5,151 nucleotides of DNA from Verrucomicrobia bacterium UBA1727 (GTDB taxonomy: Bacteria > Verrucomicrobiota > Kiritimatiellia > RFP12 > UBA1067). Under the pieces are notes generated by a model, which did no database searches, was not told the origin of the DNA, and worked only from the letters and a program-made list of their open reading frames with translations. Positions 1 to 5,151 of this stretch are shown one piece after another. The stretch spans positions 312-5,462 of the forward strand of contig DCIL01000084.1 in NCBI GenBank assembly GCA_002315875.1, given 5' to 3'. The translations under genes and the position numbers were made by a program. The first letter of the stretch is position 1. Each line of letters opens with the position of its first letter.

Positions 1-239
1 TCCTGACGGTAGGCGGCGGGCTTGTTGATCTGGATCTTCGCAAGGTCAGGCGTCTTCTCATACTTCGCGGCAATCTTCGCCGCCTGCTCCTCGAAGCGGT
101 CGCTCATGAACTTGAGGAAGACGAGCGTCAAGAGCACGTCACGCTTGTCACTCTGATCGGCCTTACCGCGCAAGTGATTCCGACACGCGAACAAGATGTC
201 TTCCAGACGCTCTTCTTTGATCTTCTTAACTTTGGTCAT
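1..239 (-). CDS. hsdM: Type I restriction-modification DNA methylase, N-terminal part (cut by window edge)
   Basis: This is the first 79 residues of an HsdM subunit; the rest runs off the left edge. HsdM is the N6-adenine methylase of type I restriction systems. It works with the specificity subunit HsdS and, for cleavage, with HsdR. What is visible is the N-terminal helical bundle of the family (HsdM_N): a lysine-rich start (MTKVKKIKEERLEDILF), then FACRNHLRGKAD (residues 17-28), then the signature helix LLTLVFLKFMSDRFEEQ (residues 36-52). This matches the family pattern 'LW.acd.LRG..d...y...vL.liFLKyisD.Fee'. The catalytic domain with NPPF is outside the window, so the assignment rests on the N-terminal domain only. 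The start at 239 is favoured because an AGGA-led mini-frame ends in an ATGA overlap with it. An in-frame ATG at 251 (adding MPCK), with a nearby GGTGG, is the alternative. An extended -10 element lies about 50 bases upstream. It is read in the same direction as the upstream operon, but it is probably transcribed separately. Confidence 0.85.
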   Translation of the reverse strand, partial: MTKVKKIKEERLEDILFACRNHLRGKADQSDKRDVLLTLVFLKFMSDRFEEQAAKIAAKYEKTPDLAKIQINKPAAYRQ

Positions 240-262
240 TTTACAAGGCATAATTCCACCAT
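236..262 (-). CDS. Possible 8-codon leader peptide coupled to hsdM
   Basis: A tiny frame encodes MVELCLVK and stops at TGA. Its ATG is preceded by AGGA with a 5-base spacer (268-271), which is the best ribosome-binding site in this gap. Its stop overlaps the hsdM start as ATGA (236-239), the standard arrangement for translational coupling. It also contains the alternative in-frame hsdM start at 251, read in another frame. It could equally be chance in a short AT-rich gap. No composition or homology test is possible on eight residues. Confidence 0.3.
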   Translation of the reverse strand: MVELCLVK

Positions 263-285
263 TGCGTTCCTGATTTACGGAATGA

Positions 286-294
286 ATTATACCA
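286..294 (-). promoter_or_regulatory. Extended -10 promoter element driving hsdM
   Basis: On the minus strand this reads TGGTATAAT, a perfect sigma-70 extended -10 (TGn-TATAAT). No good -35 hexamer is found at 16-17 bases upstream (GGCACG/AGGCAC), which is tolerated by extended -10 promoters. Transcription would begin near position 279, giving a leader of about 30-40 bases before hsdM. It lies in the gap after gluQ, so hsdM need not depend on the upstream operon. Confidence 0.6.
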
Positions 295-313
295 TATCCC
301 ACTCATGCGTGCC

Positions 314-1252
314 TTATTTTAACAAACAACCAATTAGAAATGGAGCATTTGGAATCGTTGAAAGCGAGAAGTCGGGAAGGAGTGAGGCGAGAGTGCGCGA
401 GGAGCCGGACGCACACCAGCCGCAGGACGCGGCAAGATAGCCGAGGATGCGCTCCGGGGTGAGACCGGACTCGCGATAGAAGGAAATTCGCGTATCCCCA
501 TGACGCTTGGCGAGACGACGTCCGTCCGGACCCACCACAAGCGGCACATGGCAGAAGCGCGGCAGTTCGCGATCGGGGAAGAGCGCACGGGCAAGGAGTA
601 TCTGCGGAGGCGTGGCAGGCAGGAGATCATCCCCGCGTACTATCTCCGTCACCCCCATCAGAACATCATCAACGATTGCCGCGAGCGTATATCCGGCGCC
701 ACCCTCATCACGCGCAACCGGAAAATCGCCGAGCGCACGCGAAACGTCCTGATGATAAGGACCTGCAAACTCGTCGGTGAAATCAACTAAGGTATTTTCG
801 GGAACACGAAAACGCCAGCAGGGAAGCCGCGGAGAAGAATGATGAAAGGCATCCGCCCAGGTGGCGAAGCGTCCGCGGCAGATCCCCGGATAGTAAAGTT
901 GCTCGCCTTCGTGGGGCGCGGACTGCGCCGCCTCCACATCCTTGCGCGAACAGATACACGGATAGATAAGTCCCGCGTCATGCAGTCTCGCCGTCGCCTT
1001 GGCGTAGACATCCTTGCGCTGGGACTGAACATACTCCTCGTCCCAATCAAATCCGAGCCACCTGAGATCTTCAATCGCCTGAACATCCGCGCCGACCTTG
1101 TCCTTGGGATGATCAAGATCCTCCATCCGCATTATCACCTTCCCGCCCTGACTGCGCGCGCGCAACCAGGCGATCATGAAGGTGCGCACGTTTCCGAGAT
1201 GAAGCGCTCCGGTCGGAGAAGGCGCAAGACGTCCCACATACCCGACCGCCAT
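314..1252 (-). CDS. gluQ: Glutamyl-Q tRNA(Asp) synthetase
   Basis: This 312-residue protein is close in length to E. coli YadB/GluQRS (308). The family activates glutamate without needing tRNA and attaches it to the queuosine base at position 34 of tRNA(Asp). It lacks the anticodon-binding domain of true GluRS, and this protein likewise ends shortly after the catalytic core. Visible marks are the class I HIGH-type motif PSPTGALHLGN (11-21) and a zinc site C99-x-C101...Y121-x3-C125. Other marks are the signature GVTEIVRGDDLL (200-211) and the KMSKS-equivalent RRLAKRH (245-251). The start at 1252 is chosen because the homologous sequence begins there (MAVGYVGRLAPSP) and a GGGGGAG ribosome-binding site sits 5 bases upstream. 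The frame is open further upstream, but only as an antisense-like extension inside epmA. It follows epmA by 2 bases. The last dozen codons (to IGCLLK) are AT-rich and unlike the rest, suggesting that the original 3' end may have been altered. Activity presupposes that the cell makes or salvages queuosine. Confidence 0.95.
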   Translation of the reverse strand: MAVGYVGRLAPSPTGALHLGNVRTFMIAWLRARSQGGKVIMRMEDLDHPKDKVGADVQAIEDLRWLGFDWDEEYVQSQRKDVYAKATARLHDAGLIYPCICSRKDVEAAQSAPHEGEQLYYPGICRGRFATWADAFHHSSPRLPCWRFRVPENTLVDFTDEFAGPYHQDVSRALGDFPVARDEGGAGYTLAAIVDDVLMGVTEIVRGDDLLPATPPQILLARALFPDRELPRFCHVPLVVGPDGRRLAKRHGDTRISFYRESGLTPERILGYLAASCGWCASGSSRTLASLLPDFSLSTIPNAPFLIGCLLK

Positions 1253-1254
1253 CG

Positions 1255-2100
1255 TCACTCCCCCGCCCGCACTGCGTGAATGTCGCGCTCGCCGAGAATC
1301 GTCATCACCAGCCGATCCACCCCCAGCGCCACGCCCGCGGCGGACCCGATGAGATCGAGCGAATCGAGAAACTCGCCATCTATGGGATAATCCGCCTCGC
1401 CCAGCGCTCGGCGATTCGCACGCGCCCGCTCGAAACGAAGACGCTGTTCTCGTCCATCGCAAAGTTCGGTGAAGCAATTGGCAAGCTCGAGCCCATCGAA
1501 ATAAAACTCCCAACGCTCCGCAACGCTCGTCCCGTCTTCTCTTTCGGAGACAATGGCGAGGGACGCCGCCTCGCGCGGATAGTCCATCAGAAAGACCCCG
1601 CCACCCAACTCGCGAATCGCCGGCTCGATCTTCGTCGCCATATCATAGTCGAAACGATCCTGATCGAAGGCGGTTACCGGATCCCATCCCGCAAATTTCA
1701 AATAGGCCTCGCGCACGGTCAGACGGCGAATGGACATCGGACCCTTGAGCGCGAACAGCAACCGCTCGAGATCGTCCGCAATCGCCAGATAGTTTTCGCC
1801 GCGGCGGTACCACTCGATCATCGTGAATTCAGGATTGTGCCGCGAGCCGAGTTCACCTTCGCGGAAACACGGACCGATCTGATAGATCCTGTCCATTCCC
1901 GCGGCGAGCAGCTTCTTCATCTGCAGTTCCGGCGAAGCGCGCAGAAATGCTCCCCCTTCAGTACGCGGACAGTCGATGTGCTCTTCGGGAGCGGGCGCGG
2001 CGATTCTGACCGGGGTCTCGACCTCGATGAATCCGAGATCATCAAAAAAGCGGCGCATCGCGCTTACGATCGCCGCCCTTCTCTTGAGATTCTCAATCAT
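1255..2100 (-). CDS. epmA: Elongation factor P lysyltransferase (EpmA/PoxA/GenX family)
   Basis: This 281-residue class II lysyl-tRNA synthetase paralogue lacks the N-terminal anticodon-binding domain. The family attaches (R)-beta-lysine to a conserved lysine of elongation factor P, helping ribosomes through polyproline stretches. Visible marks are the motif 1 region FFDDLGFIEVETP (18-30), FLRASPELQMKKLLAAG (52-68), motif 2 CFREGELGSRHNPEFTMIEWY (78-98, less its first residue for the core) and ELANCFTELCDGREQ (205-219). Motif 3 is GVALGVDRLVM (256-266), which is the same as in E. coli EpmA as I recall it. Ala258 in GVALG is where lysyl-tRNA synthetases carry Gly, and it is linked to beta-lysine preference. 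The protein is about 44 residues shorter than E. coli EpmA (325), with a shorter N-terminus and C-terminal tail. The start at 2100 gives the expected N-terminus (MIENLKRRAAI); an open frame upstream overlaps the methyltransferase gene and has no homology. No ribosome-binding site is evident, and the upstream stop is 2 bases away, so coupling is likely. Confidence 0.95.
   Translation of the reverse strand: MIENLKRRAAIVSAMRRFFDDLGFIEVETPVRIAAPAPEEHIDCPRTEGGAFLRASPELQMKKLLAAGMDRIYQIGPCFREGELGSRHNPEFTMIEWYRRGENYLAIADDLERLLFALKGPMSIRRLTVREAYLKFAGWDPVTAFDQDRFDYDMATKIEPAIRELGGGVFLMDYPREAASLAIVSEREDGTSVAERWEFYFDGLELANCFTELCDGREQRLRFERARANRRALGEADYPIDGEFLDSLDLIGSAAGVALGVDRLVMTILGERDIHAVRAGE
1258..1264 (-). 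promoter_or_regulatory. gluQ: Ribosome-binding site deciding the gluQ start
   Basis: The minus strand reads GGGGGAG followed by TGACG and then ATG. The 5-base spacing supports position 1252 as the gluQ start. The site lies within the last codons of epmA and overlaps its stop region, consistent with coupled translation. It is the clearest ribosome-binding site among the operon junctions. Confidence 0.65.
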
Positions 2101-2102
2101 CG

Positions 2103-3359
2103 TCAGTGCTCGAACCGTTCGAAGTACTTGCCGAGATACTTGATCATCCGCGACTCCAACCAAGGAGTGACGCGCCAATAGTCCCGAAGCTCCAGATACT
2201 CGCTGACCGGACCGGGCTGTCCCGGCTTGACGCCATACTCGCACTTGAGCATGATGTTGCGCGCTGTCGCTTCACTCGAAACGAACTCAATGACCTGGGT
2301 CTTGAAACCGAGAATGCGCATAATCATCGCGCGGAAGGAATCGGTGAGGATGTCGCAGAGCCGCTCGCGGAGAATCGACTGGCGGAGGAGTCCTGAGAAG
2401 ACCTGCCGCGACGCCGCACCCTTCGCATTGAGATCGGCGAGATCCTTCTGAAGCTCATGCTGGCAGCACGGAGCAGAAAGAATGTACCGCGCCTTCCACT
2501 CGACCGCGCGCGCAAGTGCTTCGTCCGTCGCCGTATCGCAGGCGTGAAGCGAGCAGACGAGGGAGACGGATTGAGAGGGTTGAGAAAGTTGAGAGGCGAG
2601 GAGAGGCAGGTCGACAGTGGTGAGGTCTGATTCAATGAAGACGACCTTTGACTCCACATCCATCTCCTTGGCCATCTTCCGCGCAGCGGTGATGACGTCG
2701 TTCCTGCGGTCGATGCCGATGACGGTCACGTCCTTGAAGCCGAGCGCCTGCGTGAGATAGAAGTAAAGGGAAAGAGTGAGATACGCCTTGCCGCATCCGC
2801 AATCGACCGCGGTGAAGGGTTCGCCGTCATTGACGACCGTATCCTTGACGACCTTAAGAAACTCGTTGACCTGATCGTACTTGCCGCGCATCGAGGCACG
2901 GATTCGCCCTTCTCCGTCCGCAATGCCGATAACCCTGAGGAGCGCAGTCGCATCGAACTCGGTAAGAGGCACCTTCTTCACCCGGTCGTGGGGACGCACC
3001 ACCGCGACGCGATCCATCTCAGCCGAGCGCGTCGCCATGACGTGTCCCTTCTTAGTCACGCGAACGTGAAGATCGCCCTTCGCGGTCATGAGATGAAGGT
3101 CACGCGCCCCCTTCTGGGCGATGATCTCCTCAAGTCCTTCCGCGGCGGCGTTCATGTCGAGATTCTTGACCTGAACGTGTCCATCGTCATTCATCTCGGC
3201 CTGAAAGCACTTCTCGCCGCCGATCTCGACGGGTCTGAGAGAAATGCGGAAGGTCCTGCCGCCGCGGCGCACGGACTGCACGAGCTTCATGAAACCCTCG
3301 CCGAGCACGCGGGAGCGGATTTCCTCCTTGAGCTTTCCTTCGAGTTCGAACTTCTCCAT
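2103..3359 (-). CDS. Class I SAM-dependent methyltransferase, METTL25/GSTCD-like (Methyltransf_32)
   Basis: This 418-residue protein has a C-terminal Rossmann methyltransferase and a long N-terminal region of unknown role. The SAM-binding motif I is AVDCGCGKAYLTLSL (184-198), GIDRR (215-219) ends strand 2, and ESDL (243-246) marks the next acidic position. The family-specific blocks are SLHACDTATDEAL (270-282) and LSAPCCQHEL (294-303). These CxLHAC...D and PCC elements characterise the METTL25/GSTCD group, and bacterial members with the same HACDTATD...PCCQHE blocks are annotated only as methyltransferases. Residues 1-130 look beta-rich, with repeated short strands and charged turns, and could be a substrate-binding module. 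The substrate is not established; RNA or a translation factor is a guess from the epmA/gluQ context. The start at 3359 lies 7 bases after the upstream stop, with no Shine-Dalgarno site, so reinitiation is likely. An in-frame 9-bp repeat encodes residues 255-263. Confidence 0.85.
   Translation of the reverse strand: MEKFELEGKLKEEIRSRVLGEGFMKLVQSVRRGGRTFRISLRPVEIGGEKCFQAEMNDDGHVQVKNLDMNAAAEGLEEIIAQKGARDLHLMTAKGDLHVRVTKKGHVMATRSAEMDRVAVVRPHDRVKKVPLTEFDATALLRVIGIADGEGRIRASMRGKYDQVNEFLKVVKDTVVNDGEPFTAVDCGCGKAYLTLSLYFYLTQALGFKDVTVIGIDRRNDVITAARKMAKEMDVESKVVFIESDLTTVDLPLLASQLSQPSQSVSLVCSLHACDTATDEALARAVEWKARYILSAPCCQHELQKDLADLNAKGAASRQVFSGLLRQSILRERLCDILTDSFRAMIMRILGFKTQVIEFVSSEATARNIMLKCEYGVKPGQPGPVSEYLELRDYWRVTPWLESRMIKYLGKYFERFEH
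2571..2597. repeat. Three tandem 9-bp units inside the methyltransferase gene
   Basis: On the plus strand the units are TTGAGAGGG, TTGAGAAAG and TTGAGAGGC, directly abutting. On the coding strand they stay in frame and encode a three-residue repeat, ASQ-LSQ-PSQ (residues 255-263). The repeat sits between the acidic strand-3 region and the SLHAC strand, in a predicted surface loop. Codons TCT and CAA dominate here, unlike the TCC/TCG and CAG seen around it, which suggests a recent slippage expansion. Confidence 0.8.
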
Positions 3360-3366
3360 AAAATGA

Positions 3367-4833
3367 TCAGAGGCGGATCTTGCCGGACGAAGTGCGCGGG
3401 AACGGCTCGCTGCGCACGATGACCGTCTTGACGCGCTTGTAGACCGGAAGCTGCAGATTGAGCTCTCCGATGAAGCGACGCACGCTCTCTTCGGAAATCG
3501 CAGCGAAAACCTCGGCGATCACATCGCGCGTGCCCTTTTCGCCGCGGACCACGCACTCGCGGATTCCGGGAATGGAAAGGATCTTGTCCTCAAGTTCCTC
3601 GGGCGCGATCTTCTTGCCCGAATCGAGAATGATCGTGCGCGAAGCGCGTCCGGTGAAATAGACGAAGCCGTCCTCATCGATCCGCCCGATGTCGCCGGTG
3701 TGATACCAACCGTCCGCATCGATGACCTGAGCGGTCTTCTCGGGCATCTTGTAGTATCCCTTCATGATCGCCGGACCGCGCATAAGAAGCTCGCCCTCGT
3801 CGGACACCTTAATCTCGGTGCGGAAGTTAAGCGGAATCTGTCCCGCCGAACCGACATGGGGATCGCCGGCGACCGGCGCGATCGAGAAATGCGCCGCGGT
3901 CTCGGTCATTCCCGAACCGGTGAGCGTACGGATGCCGAGCGACGTGAGATGTTCGTAGGTCCTCCGCGGCAGCGACGCTCCGCCGGTGAGAATCCAGTCG
4001 ATCGGCATTCCGAGCGCCTCTTCGGCGCTCTTGCCGTGCTGGTCGATCTTCGCGGCCAGGATCTCCGCGAGCGCCGGCACGAGGAAGAGATAGTTGACGC
4101 GGAAGCGTTCCGCGGCATCGTAGATACGGCGAAAATCGGGACACACCCCGAGCGCCGAACCACCGAGCAGCATGAGATAGGTCGTCGCAATGCCGAAGAT
4201 GTGATGGAGCGGCAGAAGCATCAGCGAGCGCGTACCGCGGCGGATCTGAAGCTGCCGGATACCGAACTCACAGAACGTCTCCATCGCCTCGATGGTGAGC
4301 TCGGCACCGCGCGGTTCGGATGTCGTACCCGAGGTGAAGACGATCATCGAAGTGCGCTTTACGTCCACCGACGCCTCATTCCAGATCGTCTCCTTCGGCG
4401 AGAAGAAGCCGCGGCACTTGTCAAGGAAGCGCTCGGTCTTGAGCGAACCGAAGCCCGCGGTGATTATGCCCGGCATGAGCGCCCTCGCCGCGTGTGCCTT
4501 CTCGTCATAAAGCGCCGAGTAGACGAGGGCGGACGCCCCGACGAACTTCAACCGATCCGCAATCTCGACCGGCGTGAGGTTCATGTCGATCGGGACAACC
4601 GTCGCACCCGAGAAGATGATCGCCGCATGGGCGACGAACCACTCGTAGCTGTTCTCGCCGAGAAGTCCAATCTTGGCCCCGGGAGCGTGCAGACGGATGA
4701 GTCGCGCGACGAGGTCGATGTCGTCCGTCAACTGCTGCCAGTTGATCGGCACCGACCGGTCGCCGGAAGTGATGAGGAACGCCGGACTACCCGGACATTC
4801 CTCGCGCATCTTCTTGAAGGCCTCGAAAATCAT
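3367..4833 (-). CDS. AMP-forming acyl-CoA ligase (long-chain fatty acid CoA ligase-like)
   Basis: This 488-residue member of the adenylate-forming (ANL) superfamily would activate a carboxylic acid with ATP and transfer the acyl group, most likely to CoA. The core motifs are all present. They are the phosphate-binding loop IVFTSGTTSEPRG (164-176, fitting the PROSITE AMP-binding pattern), LPLHHIFG (207-214), GSGMTETA (306-313), GWYHTGDIG (375-383), and a GR...R.IIL.SGKKI.PEELE block (395-415). The C-terminal PRTSSGKIRL holds catalytic Lys485. The SGKKIAPEELE form resembles long-chain fatty acyl-CoA synthetases more than acetyl-CoA or peptide synthetases, but the chain length cannot be read. 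No signal peptide or membrane span is seen. The protein ends three residues after the catalytic lysine. Ser307 occupies the place usually held by an adenine-stacking aromatic. The start at 4833 is 9 bases after the purH-like stop, with only a weak GGAAG nearby. An acyl-ACP synthetase or another acid:thiol ligase is possible. Confidence 0.88.
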   Translation of the reverse strand: MIFEAFKKMREECPGSPAFLITSGDRSVPINWQQLTDDIDLVARLIRLHAPGAKIGLLGENSYEWFVAHAAIIFSGATVVPIDMNLTPVEIADRLKFVGASALVYSALYDEKAHAARALMPGIITAGFGSLKTERFLDKCRGFFSPKETIWNEASVDVKRTSMIVFTSGTTSEPRGAELTIEAMETFCEFGIRQLQIRRGTRSLMLLPLHHIFGIATTYLMLLGGSALGVCPDFRRIYDAAERFRVNYLFLVPALAEILAAKIDQHGKSAEEALGMPIDWILTGGASLPRRTYEHLTSLGIRTLTGSGMTETAAHFSIAPVAGDPHVGSAGQIPLNFRTEIKVSDEGELLMRGPAIMKGYYKMPEKTAQVIDADGWYHTGDIGRIDEDGFVYFTGRASRTIILDSGKKIAPEELEDKILSIPGIRECVVRGEKGTRDVIAEVFAAISEESVRRFIGELNLQLPVYKRVKTVIVRSEPFPRTSSGKIRL

Positions 4834-4842
4834 CTTCCGGAC

Positions 4843-5151
4843 TCAGTGCTGATTGTAGGTGGCGTTGACTTCTTCCCAGGTGCGGGAGGTGAAGAACTTC
4901 GCAATCGCCGTATCATATTCGGCGGTGTGCGAAAACGCCTTCTTCATCAGCTTGAAACGGGTATCGAGACCGATCGTGCCCTCGTGATCCTGAAGCTCGT
5001 TGGCGAGATTGCCATAGTCCTGCGGATCGGTGACGGACGCCACTCGCAGATAGTTCTTCGCCGAAGCGCGCACCATGCAAGGCCCTCCGATGTCGATGTT
5101 GGTACGGGCCATCTCGGGCGTAACGCCTTCCTTGGCGACCGTCTCGCGGAA
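4843..5151 (-). CDS. purH: IMP cyclohydrolase, stand-alone PurH N-terminal domain (5' end cut by window edge)
   Basis: The last 102 residues of the cyclohydrolase (MGS-like) domain of PurH are visible; the frame stays open to the right edge, beginning FRETVAKEGVTPEMARTNID. This enzyme closes the purine ring, converting FAICAR to IMP, the last step of de novo synthesis. The key block is NIDIGGPCMVRASAKN (18-33), where the Asp and Lys (20 and 32 here) align with residues implicated in catalysis in human ATIC (Asp125 and Lys137). It is followed by VTDPQDY (40-46) and KAFSHTAEYDTAIAKFF (71-87). The methionine at 5112 is internal, because the residues before it match the family (ETVAKEGVTPEMARTNIDIGG). 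Bifunctional PurH would continue for some 300 residues into the AICAR transformylase; this one stops after 15 more residues (TSRTWEEVNATYNQH). The transformylase must be encoded elsewhere, or a formate-dependent PurP is used. The symbol purH is used for the domain only. Confidence 0.88.
   Translation of the reverse strand, partial: FRETVAKEGVTPEMARTNIDIGGPCMVRASAKNYLRVASVTDPQDYGNLANELQDHEGTIGLDTRFKLMKKAFSHTAEYDTAIAKFFTSRTWEEVNATYNQH

Noticed and set aside
295..320. Possible terminator after gluQ
   Set aside because: Only a 3-bp stem (CAC/GTG) can be formed and no T-run follows on the minus strand, so an intrinsic terminator is not supported.
174..440. An 88-codon plus-strand frame spanning the gap between gluQ and hsdM
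   Set aside because: It overlaps the starts and ends of two well-supported minus-strand genes, covers the minus-strand promoter gap, and has no recognisable motif.
839..1279. A 146-codon plus-strand frame
   Set aside because: It is antisense to gluQ over conserved zinc-site and HIGH-motif codons and shows no independent features.
1253..1513. An 87-codon N-terminal extension of gluQ
   Set aside because: The extra residues are Arg/Gly/Ser-rich and read out of frame through the conserved C-terminus of epmA. The ribosome-binding site and homology both place the start at 1252.
2110..2122. Perfect inverted repeat TCGAAC-C-GTTCGA just before epmA
   Set aside because: It falls on codons for Phe-Glu-Arg-Phe-Glu at the end of the methyltransferase, so it follows from coding. 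The 1-base loop cannot form a normal hairpin, and there is no T-tract for a terminator.
1276..2181. A 301-codon open frame on the plus strand
   Set aside because: It is antisense to epmA, whose motifs are unmistakable. Its translation is rich in Arg/His/Glu with no recognisable domain, as expected of a GC-rich shadow frame.
2101..2244. A 48-codon N-terminal extension of epmA
   Set aside because: It overlaps the methyltransferase C-terminus in another frame and has no similarity to EpmA. The family N-terminus begins at the 2100 ATG.

Overview
The window is a compact, GC-rich bacterial segment in which every supported gene lies on the minus strand, so it is read from the right edge to the left. 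It holds six protein-coding genes, two of them cut by the window edges, plus one possible 8-codon leader peptide. Read in transcription order they are: the C-terminal end of a stand-alone IMP cyclohydrolase (purH N-terminal domain only); a fatty-acyl-CoA ligase-like AMP-forming enzyme; a METTL25/GSTCD-like class I methyltransferase; the EF-P lysyltransferase epmA; the glutamyl-Q tRNA(Asp) synthetase gluQ; and, after a short AT-rich gap, the start of the type I restriction-modification methylase hsdM.

The first five genes are separated by 9, 7, 2 and 2 bases, with no promoter or terminator visible between them, so they look like one operon with translational coupling. The last two junctions share the same string, TGA-CG-ATG. 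The most coherent theme is translation quality. EpmA is a LysRS paralogue that modifies elongation factor P, and GluQRS is a GluRS paralogue that glutamylates queuosine-34 of tRNA(Asp). The methyltransferase just upstream belongs to a family of unproven substrate and may act on RNA or on a translation component. The purine and acyl-CoA genes at the head of the operon have no obvious link to that theme.

The left end differs. The last dozen codons of gluQ and the roughly 75 bases after it are AT-rich, and they contain a perfect extended -10 element (TGGTATAAT) that should drive the hsd genes independently. An AGGA-preceded 8-codon reading frame ends in an ATGA overlap with the hsdM start. This looks like the edge of a restriction-modification defence locus set against a housekeeping operon.

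The organism cannot be named from this window. EpmA together with GluQRS and a cyclohydrolase separated from its transformylase suggests a Gram-negative bacterium outside the usual model groups. A PVC-type lineage (Lentisphaerae/Kiritimatiellota) or Fibrobacter-like lineage is a low-confidence guess. No RNA genes, insertion sequences, CRISPR arrays or intrinsic terminators were seen. No gap without a gene is longer than about 75 bases.
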